From: Armatimonas sp043757465
Lineage (GTDB): Bacteria > Armatimonadota > Armatimonadia > Armatimonadales > Armatimonadaceae
Assembly (NCBI RefSeq): GCF_043757465.1
Contig: NZ_JAYVPL010000147.1
Location: 1 to 64,000, forward strand
Direction of reading: 5' to 3'
DNA length: 64,000 nt
Below, in pieces: positions 8,484 through 17,111 of the stretch; the first letter of the stretch is position 1, and each line of letters starts with the position of its first letter. A program made the translations under genes and the position numbers. The notes below the pieces were generated by a model, which saw only the letters and a list, made by a program, of their open reading frames with translations, ran no database searches and was not told where the DNA came from.

Positions 8484-8622
8484 CGCTTACTGGGCGACGC
8501 GAAACACGGTGCGCCACTCATCGCTACCCCTCAAGAGCATCAGATAGTAGATTCCCCACACGAGCGAGACGGTAAAACATGCCCTCGCTTAACGTCGGCT
8601 TCTCTGGCCCTGTGACAGGCGG

Positions 8623-8628
8623 TACAAT
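8623..8628 (+). promoter_or_regulatory. -10 element of the MgtC-like gene, leaderless type
   Basis: TACAAT, 6 bases before ATG 8635. The rest of the 163-base gap back to the S41 gene holds no feature I can support. Confidence 0.55.
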
Positions 8629-8634
8629 TTGCAC

Positions 8635-9318
8635 ATGAATTTCCGTCCTCTGTGGGAATACTTACAACAGGCACAAGCCCTGGCGTTCTACGTCGAAGCG
8701 GGCTACCTCGTTCTGGCCTCGCTACTGGGCGGTTTTATTGGAGCACAGCGCGAGGCGACCAACCACTCAGCGGGCCTGCGCACCCATGTCCTAGTCTGTT
8801 TAGGGGCGTGTTTGCTCACCCGAATTCACTTTGTCAACGGCGATCCGGGGCGTATCGCGGCTCAGGTGGTGACAGGGATCGGCTTTCTGGGCGCGGGCGT
8901 GATCCTACGACGTGGGCTCTCCGTGCGCGGGCTGACCACTGCGGCGACGGTGTGGGTCGTGGCGGCGGTCGGAATTTCCTGTGGCGCGGGTGGGCTCTAC
9001 GCCGCCTCGGCAACACTGGCAACGGCACTGGTGCTCTTCACGCTCACGGTGGGCCGCTGGTCGGAGAACCTCATCCACAGAAACGAGCGGCAGACAACCC
9101 TGACAATCACCGTGTCCCGCCATAAAGGCGCGGTCAGTGCCGCCCTCACCGCACTCACAGAGGCCGGAGCCACCGTCTCCGCCTTTGAGACCGAAGACCT
9201 CCCCGATGGTCGCCGGGTGCTCCTCGTCACCCTAAGGATGCGCCCGGATGTAAAAGAGCAGGATGTCTGCGATGAGCTCAACCAAGCCCTCCCTGATGCC
9301 ACGATTGAGTGGGTATAG
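8635..9318 (+). CDS. MgtC/SapB family membrane protein
   Basis: A 227-residue inner-membrane protein. Residues about 20-135 are the MgtC domain of several helices, with the conserved GGFIGAQREATNHSAGLRTHVLVCLGA segment split across helices 1 and 2 and GIGFLGAGVILRR. The last 75 residues form an ACT-like domain. Members are linked to magnesium-limited growth and to ATP-synthase control in pathogens; the role in free-living bacteria is unclear. ATG 8635 is preferred over TTG 8629 because of the -10 hexamer. Confidence 0.9.
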   Translation: MNFRPLWEYLQQAQALAFYVEAGYLVLASLLGGFIGAQREATNHSAGLRTHVLVCLGACLLTRIHFVNGDPGRIAAQVVTGIGFLGAGVILRRGLSVRGLTTAATVWVVAAVGISCGAGGLYAASATLATALVLFTLTVGRWSENLIHRNERQTTLTITVSRHKGAVSAALTALTEAGATVSAFETEDLPDGRRVLLVTLRMRPDVKEQDVCDELNQALPDATIEWV

Positions 9319-9353
9319 TTCCGAGTCTTTACCACTCCGCCCTTGCCAGACGA

Positions 9354-9359
9354 TACAAT
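9354..9359 (+). promoter_or_regulatory. -10 element of the kinase-phosphatase/SelO pair, leaderless type
   Basis: TACAAT, 7 bases before ATG 9367. An upstream in-frame TTG at 9343 would place this hexamer inside the gene. Confidence 0.55.
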
Positions 9360-9366
9360 TCTTACG

Positions 9367-10626
9367 ATGACTCTGAGCTTTCCCCCTGTCTGTCTGATTG
9401 TACTTTGCGGCGCTTCCGGTTCGGGCAAGTCCACCTGGGCACGGCGGCACTTTCGCGCCTCGCAGCTTGTCTCCAGCGATAGCTGCCGCGAGATGGTCGT
9501 GGACGATGCCGGGTCACAGAGCGCCAACGACGATGCGTTTGCGCTGTTTCACCAGTGGATTGCATTGCGTCTCAAGAACCGGCGACTGACGGTGGCGGAC
9601 TCAACGGCGCTCAAGCCGGGCGCACGGGATCGGCTGATCGCACTCGCCCACGCGGCCCGCGTCCCCGTGCATGTGGTCGCCTTCGATGTCCCGCTTGACG
9701 AAGCAATTCGTCGTGATGCCCAGCGAGTGGGGCGCTCCGTCGGCGAGAAAGTCGTCACGCGCCACCGGGCCACACTGGAGCAGGCACTCCGCGAGTTCCC
9801 AAAAGACACACGCCTCGCTGGGGTGCACATTCTCTCGCCCGAGCAGATGGATGAGGCCACGGTTCAGACCACGCCCGGCGCACTGACGGCTCCCGCCTTT
9901 GATGTGATCGGCGATGTGCACGGCTGCCTGAGCGAGCTACAAACACTGCTCGGACAACTCGGATACTCTGCCGAGGGCACGCACCCCACGGGCCGCGTCC
10001 CGGTCTTTGTCGGCGATCTGGCGGATCGTGGCCCGGACTCGCCAGGAGTCCTGCGCTTCGTCTGTGACTTGGTGGCACGCGACAAAGCCTTGTTTGTGCC
10101 GGGCAACCATGACGATAAGCTCTTTCGGATGCTCCGGGGGGGAAAAGTCCAGCGCACCCACGGGCTGGATCTAACCGAGGAGCAGCTTCTCGGCATGCCC
10201 GAGAAAGAGCGCGAGCACCTGACACTGGATATTCTGGCGTATCTTGCTCCGCAGCCCGTGCACCTCGTGCTGGCGGGCGGCACACTCGCGGTCGCGCACG
10301 CCGGGATTCGCGACGATATGCTGGGCCAGAGCAGCGACTTCATCACGCGCTTCACGCGCTTCGGGGATGTGCGCGGCTTCGAGGCCAGCGGGATGCCCAT
10401 TCGCCACGCCTGGGCCGCCGAACGTGAAAACGGCGATGCGGGGGCGCTGATCTGCTACGGCCACACACCCCAGGACGAGATTCGCTTCGTCAACAATACG
10501 GTCAACCTCGACGGTGGCTGTGTCTTTGGGGGTTTTCTGGCTGCCCTGCGCTTCCCCGAGCGCGAGCTGGTCACGACTCCTGCGGAGCGGGCCTACGCGG
10601 AGAAGCGGGTACACTCGGAGGCATGA
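9367..10626 (+). CDS. Polynucleotide kinase-phosphatase (Pnkp-like, no ligase domain)
   Basis: A 419-residue two-domain enzyme. Residues 1-165 are a P-loop kinase (GASGSGKST at about 15-23), the type that phosphorylates 5'-OH ends. Residues about 178-400 are a calcineurin-like metallophosphatase with GDVHG, GDLADRGPDS, GNHDDK and YGHTP, the type that removes 2',3'-cyclic or 3' phosphates. Clostridial Pnkp has a third, ligase-adenylyltransferase domain and a Hen1 partner; neither is present here. So end-healing of RNA or DNA is likely, sealing would need another protein. It overlaps selO by 4 bases. Confidence 0.85.
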   Translation: MTLSFPPVCLIVLCGASGSGKSTWARRHFRASQLVSSDSCREMVVDDAGSQSANDDAFALFHQWIALRLKNRRLTVADSTALKPGARDRLIALAHAARVPVHVVAFDVPLDEAIRRDAQRVGRSVGEKVVTRHRATLEQALREFPKDTRLAGVHILSPEQMDEATVQTTPGALTAPAFDVIGDVHGCLSELQTLLGQLGYSAEGTHPTGRVPVFVGDLADRGPDSPGVLRFVCDLVARDKALFVPGNHDDKLFRMLRGGKVQRTHGLDLTEEQLLGMPEKEREHLTLDILAYLAPQPVHLVLAGGTLAVAHAGIRDDMLGQSSDFITRFTRFGDVRGFEASGMPIRHAWAAERENGDAGALICYGHTPQDEIRFVNNTVNLDGGCVFGGFLAALRFPERELVTTPAERAYAEKRVHSEA

Positions 10627-12050
10627 GCTCTCACTCGTGGCAGTTTGACAATACCTACGCCCGCCTCCCCGCCGCCTTCTTCGAGAAAGCGACTCCTGCA
10701 CTGGCCCCCGCTCCCTGCATGGTGCTCTTCAACGAACGCCTCGCCGCCGCGCTAGGATTGCAGTTCGAGGGCGACTTAGCGGCACTCTTTGCGGGCCAGG
10801 TGCTTCCCGACGGGGCGGAGCCTATCGCCCAAGCCTACGCCGGGCACCAGTTTGGCGGCTTCACAATGCTCGGCGATGGGCGGGCAATTCTACTGGGCGA
10901 GCATGTCACTCCTGACGGAGTGCGTGTCGACATCCAGCTCAAGGGCTCGGGGAGAACACCGTACTCTCGTCGTGGCGATGGCCTCGCCGCGCTTGGCCCG
11001 ATGCTTCGCGAGTATATTATTTCGGAGGCCATGCACACGCTCGGGATTCCCACAACACGAAGCCTTGCCGTGGTCAGCACGGGCGAGCAGATCGAGCGGG
11101 AGACACGACGTCCGGGCGCAATTCTAACCCGTGTGGCGAGTAGCCATATCCGTGTCGGGACGTTTCAGTACGCCGCCGCCCGCCGCGATGTGGAGAACCT
11201 GCGCGTGCTGGCCGACTACACAATTGCACGGCACTACCCGGAGCTAGCGGATGCTGAGGAAAAATACGCGGCATTTCTCCGTGCAGTGATCGCTCGCCAA
11301 GCACAGCTTATCTCAGGCTGGCAGCGGGTGGGCTTTATCCACGGCGTCATGAACACCGATAACATGGCACTCTCGGGCGAGACGATTGACTACGGCCCGT
11401 GCGCGTTTTTAGATTCCTACCACCCCGGCACGGTCTTCAGTTCCATAGACGAAAGCGGGCGCTACGCCTACGGCAATCAGCCCGCGATGGCCCACTGGAA
11501 CCTCACGCGCTTCGCCGAGTCGCTCCTGCCACTGCTGGGCGATAACGAAGAAGACGCTGTTGCCACTGCCGTCGCTGCGCTCAATATCTTCCCGGAGCTC
11601 TACGAAGCCGAGTGGCTGATGATGATGCGCCAGAAGCTCGGGCTCCAGAGCACAGAAGACGGTGATCCTGAGCTAATCGAAGCCCTACTCACATGGATGC
11701 AGCAGACCGAGGCCGACTACACCAACACCTTCCGCACCCTCACCGATCCAACTAACAAAAACGCCGACTTTGCCGCCTGGCACACGCGCTGGCAAGAGCG
11801 CCTGAGCCGCGAGTCAAGCTCACCCACCGAGCAGCTCGCCCTCATGCAGGCAGTAAACCCCGACGTCATCCCGCGCAACCATCTCGTCGAAGAGGCGCTC
11901 GCCGCCGCCGAAAACGACAATAACCTCGCCCCCCTCCACGAGCTACTGGCCGTCCTAGCGACTCCCTACACGCCACAGCCCGAGCCGTCAAAATACCACG
12001 AGCCCGCCCCCGCCAGCGCCTGCGACTACCGGACGTTCTGCGGGACGTAA
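10623..12050 (+). CDS. selO: Protein adenylyltransferase SelO (YdiU/UPF0061)
   Basis: A 475-residue pseudokinase-fold enzyme that transfers AMP to proteins; in E. coli it acts in redox stress. Family motifs include YAGHQFGGFTMLGDGRA (about residue 73), LKGSGRTPYSRRGDG and GFIHGVMNTDN (about 240, the metal and nucleotide site). The C-terminus is TFCGT: Cys replaces the selenocysteine found in some members. Start overlaps the kinase-phosphatase stop (ATGA), so both products are made together. The stop is 1 base from the convergent gene's stop. Confidence 0.95.
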   Translation: MSSHSWQFDNTYARLPAAFFEKATPALAPAPCMVLFNERLAAALGLQFEGDLAALFAGQVLPDGAEPIAQAYAGHQFGGFTMLGDGRAILLGEHVTPDGVRVDIQLKGSGRTPYSRRGDGLAALGPMLREYIISEAMHTLGIPTTRSLAVVSTGEQIERETRRPGAILTRVASSHIRVGTFQYAAARRDVENLRVLADYTIARHYPELADAEEKYAAFLRAVIARQAQLISGWQRVGFIHGVMNTDNMALSGETIDYGPCAFLDSYHPGTVFSSIDESGRYAYGNQPAMAHWNLTRFAESLLPLLGDNEEDAVATAVAALNIFPELYEAEWLMMMRQKLGLQSTEDGDPELIEALLTWMQQTEADYTNTFRTLTDPTNKNADFAAWHTRWQERLSRESSSPTEQLALMQAVNPDVIPRNHLVEEALAAAENDNNLAPLHELLAVLATPYTPQPEPSKYHEPAPASACDYRTFCGT

Positions 12051-12051
12051 G

Positions 12052-12747
12052 CTACCGCGTGACGAAGCGGCGCTCTCCGGGTAGAGCGAACTCAATACGA
12101 GCGGGAGCGCTCCTGGGATTATCGAAGGGGTAAGCGGCATCGGCGGCGAACTGCACCTCGATACGCAAGTCGGTGGCGGTCTTAAGGTGGCTCAGAGCCG
12201 ATTCACGGCGTGCCTTAGCACCGGCGATAAAGCCAAGCTGGCTCTTGTTGGCCTCGACATAGGCATCGCGCTTGCTTGCCAGAGCCGCGACTGTCTCCGG
12301 GGTGATTCCCGGCAGGGTCTGGGTAGTCAGGCGCAAGAGAATTCCCTCGGCCACCTGCACCAGCGTCGCACGGCTCATGTTGGGCAGGTTCTCCCCGATG
12401 TAGTAGTCCTTCAGCGCCGCAGGCTGCGTGCGTGTCCACTTCTGCCGCGCGGCGGTCTGCACCTCACGTAGCCCTGCCAGTAGCTCTTTTCGGGCAAGCT
12501 TCTCGTCAAGTGTGGAAACCCGCTGCCCCGTATCGCTCTCCACGGCGGCAGCCTGCTCTCTTTTCCCCTCGCTCACGGCGGTATCGAGCGCATCGAGGGT
12601 CTCATCGGTGATTCCCCGTGCCAGTAGAGTAGCACGATAGGCCGGTTTGCGAGCTGCCACAGCCACCTGTGCAGCAACATCGAGTGATATGACTTGTGCA
12701 TAGTTCAGTGCACCCGGCTCACGATTTGTTTTCTTTGTCTCGTCCAT
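12052..12747 (-). CDS. Hypothetical helical protein
   Basis: A 231-residue, probably mostly alpha-helical cytoplasmic protein, rich in Ala, Arg and Glu, without motif or membrane segment. The first 60 residues (DVAAQVAVAARKPAYRATLLARGITDETLDAL split across helices) look like a bundle of short helices. The start has GAGG at 8 bases, so it uses a leader. It lies 104 bases downstream of the Mrr gene in the same direction. I do not recognise a family; function unknown. Confidence 0.68.
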   Translation of the reverse strand: MDETKKTNREPGALNYAQVISLDVAAQVAVAARKPAYRATLLARGITDETLDALDTAVSEGKREQAAAVESDTGQRVSTLDEKLARKELLAGLREVQTAARQKWTRTQPAALKDYYIGENLPNMSRATLVQVAEGILLRLTTQTLPGITPETVAALASKRDAYVEANKSQLGFIAGAKARRESALSHLKTATDLRIEVQFAADAAYPFDNPRSAPARIEFALPGERRFVTR

Positions 12748-12851
12748 TGATTTAACCTCTTCTATCTCTGTCTTAGTACGAGCGATGAGTGTTTTTTCGT
12801 TCCCGACGATTGATTACTCTAACTCGATGACTGATTTTCTACCTTTAGCAA

Positions 12852-13772
12852 CTACTCTTCCACAAAAAAATCTGAGTCTACCCGCTTCACATCGTAACGC
12901 TGAACCAGAGAAACCCCGAGATCATTCTCAACCATCAGACGAGCCAGCTCGACTCCATCTACCAACGAGATTTTGAACCCAAGGTTTGCTTTCGCATAAG
13001 CACGTGCCTCCTCCGTAAAAGCTGACGTCGTGATAAAAACTCCTTTGGTAGCCCCCTGTCCACTCAGTGCTCCAACAAATCCCATCACTTCGGGCCGCCC
13101 GACCTTGCCCTCCTTCCACCGCTTGGCCTGTAAGTAAATCTTGTCTAAACCCAGCTTATCTTGATTGATAACGCCATCCACGCCGCCATCGCCTGAGCGC
13201 CCCAAAGTCTGCCCCGACTCGCCTAAGCCTCCACCATAACCCAGTTTTAACATGAGCTGAACCACAAGCCACTCAAAACGATCAGGTGACATCTCTTTCA
13301 CTTTGGATAATAGCTCGTATGCAAGAGAATTCGTCAGGGTCACAAATGCCACGTCCAAAATCTCAGCAGGGGTAGCAGGTTCAGATTCGTCAGATGATCC
13401 ACTAAGTTCGATAGAATTTTCAGGTCGTCGGTTCTTGAACTCAAGAAACTCAGGAAACTCTTCCAGATCACTCGGTTTGATGATCTCTGGTGCACGTTTC
13501 AGATAAGCCAGCCCTCGCTCGGTTATGCACCAGTACCCACGTTGTCCTGTACTTTTAACAAGTCCCGCTTGACTGAGATACGACATTGCCCAGCCTGCGC
13601 GATTTAATGCACGGCTTCGATTTCCATTACCTAGCGTCTCTGCCAAGTCCTCCTCGGAAAGTTTCATCCGGGCAATAGCTTCCGATTTCGCATCATTTCG
13701 ATGCCGCTCTTTCCCATCAATAAGAGCTTCCAGTGTTGGACGAATAAAACAGTAAAATGGGGGTACAGCCAT
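12852..13772 (-). CDS. Mrr-type restriction endonuclease
   Basis: A 306-residue type IV restriction-like enzyme, expected to cut modified DNA. Residues 1-90 are the Mrr N-terminal winged-helix domain; residues about 150-290 are the PD-(D/E)xK nuclease, with GDGGVDGV (catalytic Asp) and the QAK triad (YLQAKRW), then GFVGALSGQGATKGVFITTS. The ATG at 13772 is chosen over 13796: the family starts at AVPPF and TTAAAT lies 6 bases upstream. Its promoter region is shared in sequence with the HNH module's promoter region. Confidence 0.9.
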   Translation of the reverse strand: MAVPPFYCFIRPTLEALIDGKERHRNDAKSEAIARMKLSEEDLAETLGNGNRSRALNRAGWAMSYLSQAGLVKSTGQRGYWCITERGLAYLKRAPEIIKPSDLEEFPEFLEFKNRRPENSIELSGSSDESEPATPAEILDVAFVTLTNSLAYELLSKVKEMSPDRFEWLVVQLMLKLGYGGGLGESGQTLGRSGDGGVDGVINQDKLGLDKIYLQAKRWKEGKVGRPEVMGFVGALSGQGATKGVFITTSAFTEEARAYAKANLGFKISLVDGVELARLMVENDLGVSLVQRYDVKRVDSDFFVEE

Positions 13773-13860
13773 AACCAGATTTAACCGGAAATACACTAGC
13801 CTCGTAAGAGATAGCTTTCCTATTCCTTACGGTTCCCCCGCCGGGCGGGGGTCAGGGGGT
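13771..13860 (-). repeat. Duplicated intergenic unit, copy 1 (Mrr promoter side)
   Basis: About 90 bases running from the Mrr start codon to the stop of the HNH gene. It matches 14656-14748 in order: start-proximal box GATTTAACCGGAAAT, a CTCGnAAGAGATA block, and the GC-rich palindrome that holds the upstream gene's stop codon. TTAAAT (minus, 13779-13784) is the likely -10, 6 bases before the ATG. Confidence 0.65.
13834..13860. repeat. GC-rich palindromic repeat copy
   Basis: CCCCCGCCGGGCGGGGG followed by TCAGGGGGT. On the minus strand it encodes the Pro-Thr-Pro-stop end of the HNH protein (TGA at 13852-13854). Confidence 0.7.
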
Positions 13861-14277
13861 AGGCGCGGGAATAGGGGGATGCTCTCCCGCAGGAATAAGC
13901 ACTCGCCGAAAACGCACCAGTTCTTCCCGGTTGAGTTGGAGAGCCGCCACCGTCGCCCGCCCCGTTGGTGTCTGGCCTATTACCTCCAGAGCATCCTCGC
14001 TCCAGGAAAAGTGTTCCTCCCAGACCTGCTGACGAGGATGAAAAAGCGCCACACGAGTTCCCGTGAGAGGGTCAAGCACGGTGATTTTCGTGTACTTATG
14101 GTTATTGCAGCCCTGGCAGGCGACCGCCAGATTGAATGGATCATCCGTGCCTCCTGCCGCTCTGGGACGAATATGCTCTATAGACAGCCGCTGCGTTCCG
14201 ATGTATCCCGGTGCACGGCAATACTCACAGCGATTGCCTGCTCGCGCGATGATCTGTGCTCGTAGTGCCTCCATCAT
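13852..14277 (-). CDS. HNH endonuclease
   Basis: A 141-residue nuclease. CEYC near residue 18, the IEHIRPRAAGGTDDPFNLA segment and CQGCNNHK form the zinc-bound HNH core at residues about 15-65; the C-terminal half is unassigned. Start overlaps the stop of the 127-residue partner by 4 bases (ATGA). The last codons (PAPTP) and the stop lie in a GC-rich repeat, so the C-terminus may have been altered by it. Target is unknown; I recall the same two-gene pairing in cyanobacteria and Chloroflexi. Confidence 0.88.
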   Translation of the reverse strand: MMEALRAQIIARAGNRCEYCRAPGYIGTQRLSIEHIRPRAAGGTDDPFNLAVACQGCNNHKYTKITVLDPLTGTRVALFHPRQQVWEEHFSWSEDALEVIGQTPTGRATVAALQLNREELVRFRRVLIPAGEHPPIPAPTP

Positions 14278-14657
14278 ACCGTTTGCTGAGGGAGGTTCAA
14301 GTCGGCGATCAGTCGGGTAAGAGGCATCTGTCGGAGTGCCGCGAGCCGCGCCATCAGCTCCAAACGCCGCGCATCCAGACTCTCCACTACTGTAGTAAGC
14401 TCCAGAAGTTCCGCGTGCTCCGTCTCGGTGAGGCTCTCCGCACGCCGCCGTGCGATAAGCTGAGCATAGTGCTCTTGCTGGGCATCTGTCAGTGTTTCAT
14501 GGATCGCTTGCAAGAGTAGCGACTCCTGAAAATGCAGCCCCGCTTTTCCGCGATTGGGCATCCGCTCCAACACCGCAGTTGAAAGCCGATCAAGGTCTGC
14601 CAGACTCAGATGCGAAACGGCATCCGCCACTTCCTCTACGCTTGCTGTTGCTATCAT
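14274..14657 (-). CDS. Small helical partner of the HNH nuclease
   Basis: A 127-residue protein that looks fully alpha-helical. Its middle (LTDAQQEHYAQLIARRRAES, LTETEHAELLELTTVVE) and its end (LAALRQMPLTRLIADLNL) resemble a small family that, from memory, commonly precedes HNH genes in cyanobacteria. It could bind DNA or hold the nuclease in check, but that is not shown. Leaderless start likely, with TTAAAT 6 bases upstream. Confidence 0.75.
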   Translation of the reverse strand: MIATASVEEVADAVSHLSLADLDRLSTAVLERMPNRGKAGLHFQESLLLQAIHETLTDAQQEHYAQLIARRRAESLTETEHAELLELTTVVESLDARRLELMARLAALRQMPLTRLIADLNLPQQTV

Positions 14658-14748
14658 AGGATGATTTAACCGGAAATGCCCCCATCTCGCAAGAGATAAC
14701 TCTCCCCTCCTCTTCCGTATCTCCCCCCGTCGGACGGGGGCTAGGGGG
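14656..14748 (-). repeat. Duplicated intergenic unit, copy 2 (HNH-module promoter side)
   Basis: Runs from the start codon of the 127-residue gene to the stop of the MrfA-like helicase. It shares with 13771-13860 the GATTTAACCGGAAAT box, CTCGCAAGAGATA and the terminal GC-rich palindrome. TTAAAT at 14664-14669 (minus) is the likely -10. Confidence 0.65.
14721..14748. repeat. GC-rich palindromic repeat copy
   Basis: CCCCCCGTCGGACGGGGG then CTAGGGGGTT. On the minus strand it encodes the last residues (PTP) and TAG stop of the helicase (14741-14743). Confidence 0.7.
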
Positions 14749-17020
14749 TTGGCTGGAGCAGACGCTTCAGAATCAGCGCGGCGGCTTTTTTATCGAGCGG
14801 CTCGTTGTTGTTGCCGCACTTGGGGCTCTGGATGCAGCTCGGGCAGCCGTCTTCGCAGGGACACTCTTCGATGAGCGTGAGAGTCGCTGTAAGCCACTGC
14901 TCGATGATGCGAAAGCCGGTCTCGGCGATCCCGACCCCGCCGGGGTGGGCATCGTGGACGAAGATCGTGGGGGCTCCGACTTGGGGATGGTAGGGAGTCG
15001 AGACGCCGCCGATGTCGTTGCGATCACAGAGAGCAAAGAGCGGGAGCAGGCCGATGCTGGCGTGCTCGACGGCGTGGACACCGCCTGCGAGGTCTAAACC
15101 CGCCTCGGTGAGTTCTTCGACCAGGTACTGGGGAAGTGGGTACCAGACGGCCTCCGTCTCGAAGGTCTGCTCAGGGAGATCCAGATCGTAGGTGCCCAGC
15201 ACTTCATCCGAGAAAAACTGCTTCTGGCGAAAGCCCGTCACCCAGCTTGTCACCCGCACCTCACCGAAGTACGCCACGGTGTCGCCGAACTCTTTGGAGC
15301 CGCCCGTGGCAATAATCTCGATGTGCGAGTCGGTCTTGGGCTCGGTGAAGTAGCTAGCCGCAGCACGACGGACAACAGCGCGGCGGCTGACGGTATCAAG
15401 CTCCTCCACGACATAGCTCTCGCCCATGTGCAAATAAATCGCGCCGGGGTGAATGGTCTCATAGGCCCGCGACTCCTCGACGGTGCCTAGGGTCTTTCCG
15501 TTCTCCTCAATCACGTACTGATTCGACGACGCGGAGCGGATATTGACCAGCGCCGCCGGGTACTCGGTGCCGACATAGTGGAGCCTATCGCCACGCGCCG
15601 CCAGTGCGCCCTCTTCCACCAAGCGGTGCGCCACCCAGCGGGCACGCTCGCCACCGAAGAGCTCGGCGTCTTCATCGGTGAGGGGGGCTTCGTAGGCGGC
15701 ACAGAGGAGATGCCCGCCAAGAATGTGCTTATTGGTTGGGTCGAGTGCGGCGTGCTCAGCGGGGCGCTCGAAAAAGTAGTCAGGCTGGCGCATCAGAAAC
15801 TGGTCAAGGGGATTGTCGGCGGCGATCAGAAACGCCAGCGACTCCCCTTGGCGACGGCCCGCGCGCCCGGCTTGCTGCCAGGTGCTTGCCACCGTTCCGG
15901 GGTAGCCCGTCATCACCACAGCGTCCATTCCCCCGATATCCACGCCCAGCTCCAGCGCATTGGTCGCCGTCACTCCGGTTAGCTCCCCGGTAAATAATTT
16001 TCTTTCGATCTCACGCCGCTGCTCCGGGGTGTAGCCCGCACGGTAGCTCATCACTTTCTCCGCGGCGGGCTTTCCCTCCAGTGCCCGACGTGCGTAGGTC
16101 AGCAAAAGCTCCGCCGTCTTGCGGGAGCGGGTGAAGGCCAGCGTGCGCACGTCGTCTTTGAGTAGCTCCGTGAAGACATGGGTAGCCTCGGCATTGGTCG
16201 AGCGGCGCGTGCCCGTGGCAGCGTCCGTCACGGGCGGGTTCCAGAAGACGAAGCGCCGCTTGCCCGTGGGCGCTCCCCCACTCTCCGCCGAGACCACTTC
16301 GGCAGTGCGTCCCGTGAGCCGTGTGAACAGCTCCTCCGGGTTGGCAATGGTCGCGGAGCAGGCGATGATCTGAGGCCGTGCACCATAAAGCTCCGCCACA
16401 CGCAAGAGGCGCCGCAGGATATTGCCCACGTGCGCCCCAAAGACGCCCCGATACACATGGGCTTCGTCTAGGACAATGTAGCGAAGGTTGCGAAAGAAAG
16501 TCGCCCAGCCATTGTGATACGGCAGGATTCCTAGGTGCAACATGTCCGGGTTGGTGACCAGAAGCCGCGCCGTACGCTTGATAGCAAAGCGCTCGTCCTT
16601 GGGCGTGTCCCCGTCGTAGGTGGCGGAGATAATATCGGGCCAGAGATCCAGGCTTTTCAGCTTACTCTGCTGGTCTTGTGCGAGGGCTTTCGTGGGAAAC
16701 AGATACAGTGCCCGCGCCTTGGGCTCTAAGAGGAGCGTCTCCAGAACCGGCCCGTTGTAGCACAGCGACTTCCCGGATGCCGTGGGCGTCGTGACAATGA
16801 CCTGAAAGCCTAGGCGCACCAGATCAATGGCTTCTGCCTGGTGCCGAAAGAGCTTCTTCACCCCCATGTGCTCCTTCAGCGCTTTTTGCAGCCGCTCGGG
16901 CAACGGCGCGTCCAGCTCACCGTAAACCGCAGGCCGCGCCGGGATATGCTCAATGTGGACGATCTGTTTTTTGTAGTCGGGGTGCTGGCGGAGGCGATCC
17001 AGAAAGGCATCGGGGTTCAC
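14741..17020 (-). CDS. DEAH-box helicase with DUF1998 domain (MrfA/YprA-like)
   Basis: A 759-residue superfamily 2 helicase. TPTASGKS (Walker A), LDEAH (motif II) and TAGRAGR-type AGRAGRRQG (motif VI) are present; the C-terminus has the DUF1998 cysteine cluster (CPCEDGCPSCIQSPKCG). B. subtilis MrfA, about 750 residues, works with nuclease MrfB in mitomycin repair; no MrfB is seen here, though nucleases lie just downstream. GTG 17020 is the start: TATAAT lies 5 bases before it. The final codons come from a GC-rich repeat. Confidence 0.92.
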   Translation of the reverse strand: MNPDAFLDRLRQHPDYKKQIVHIEHIPARPAVYGELDAPLPERLQKALKEHMGVKKLFRHQAEAIDLVRLGFQVIVTTPTASGKSLCYNGPVLETLLLEPKARALYLFPTKALAQDQQSKLKSLDLWPDIISATYDGDTPKDERFAIKRTARLLVTNPDMLHLGILPYHNGWATFFRNLRYIVLDEAHVYRGVFGAHVGNILRRLLRVAELYGARPQIIACSATIANPEELFTRLTGRTAEVVSAESGGAPTGKRRFVFWNPPVTDAATGTRRSTNAEATHVFTELLKDDVRTLAFTRSRKTAELLLTYARRALEGKPAAEKVMSYRAGYTPEQRREIERKLFTGELTGVTATNALELGVDIGGMDAVVMTGYPGTVASTWQQAGRAGRRQGESLAFLIAADNPLDQFLMRQPDYFFERPAEHAALDPTNKHILGGHLLCAAYEAPLTDEDAELFGGERARWVAHRLVEEGALAARGDRLHYVGTEYPAALVNIRSASSNQYVIEENGKTLGTVEESRAYETIHPGAIYLHMGESYVVEELDTVSRRAVVRRAAASYFTEPKTDSHIEIIATGGSKEFGDTVAYFGEVRVTSWVTGFRQKQFFSDEVLGTYDLDLPEQTFETEAVWYPLPQYLVEELTEAGLDLAGGVHAVEHASIGLLPLFALCDRNDIGGVSTPYHPQVGAPTIFVHDAHPGGVGIAETGFRIIEQWLTATLTLIEECPCEDGCPSCIQSPKCGNNNEPLDKKAAALILKRLLQPTP

Positions 17021-17025
17021 GGGGT

Positions 17026-17031
17026 ATTATA
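17026..17031 (-). promoter_or_regulatory. -10 element of the MrfA-like gene, leaderless GTG
   Basis: A consensus TATAAT on the minus strand ends 5 bases before GTG 17020. Confidence 0.6.
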
Positions 17032-17050
17032 TCGTGGCGGGGGCAAACAA

Positions 17051-17083
17051 AAACGCCCGGCACGAAGCTTGTGCCGGGCGTTT
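17051..17083 (-). terminator. Intrinsic terminator of the TPR gene
   Basis: A perfect 13-bp stem (17051-17063 with 17071-17083) and 7-base loop, followed on the minus strand by TTGTTTG. It lies 28 bases past the TPR stop and insulates the helicase promoter at 17026-17031. Confidence 0.88.
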
Positions 17084-17111
17084 GAGGATCTCTTCTCTCT
17101 TTTGATTTTTA

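Noticed and set aside
8487..8561. A 24-residue minus-strand frame with GTG start (WGIYYLMLL core)
   Set aside because: Protein-like composition but no -10, ribosome site or match; too short to support.
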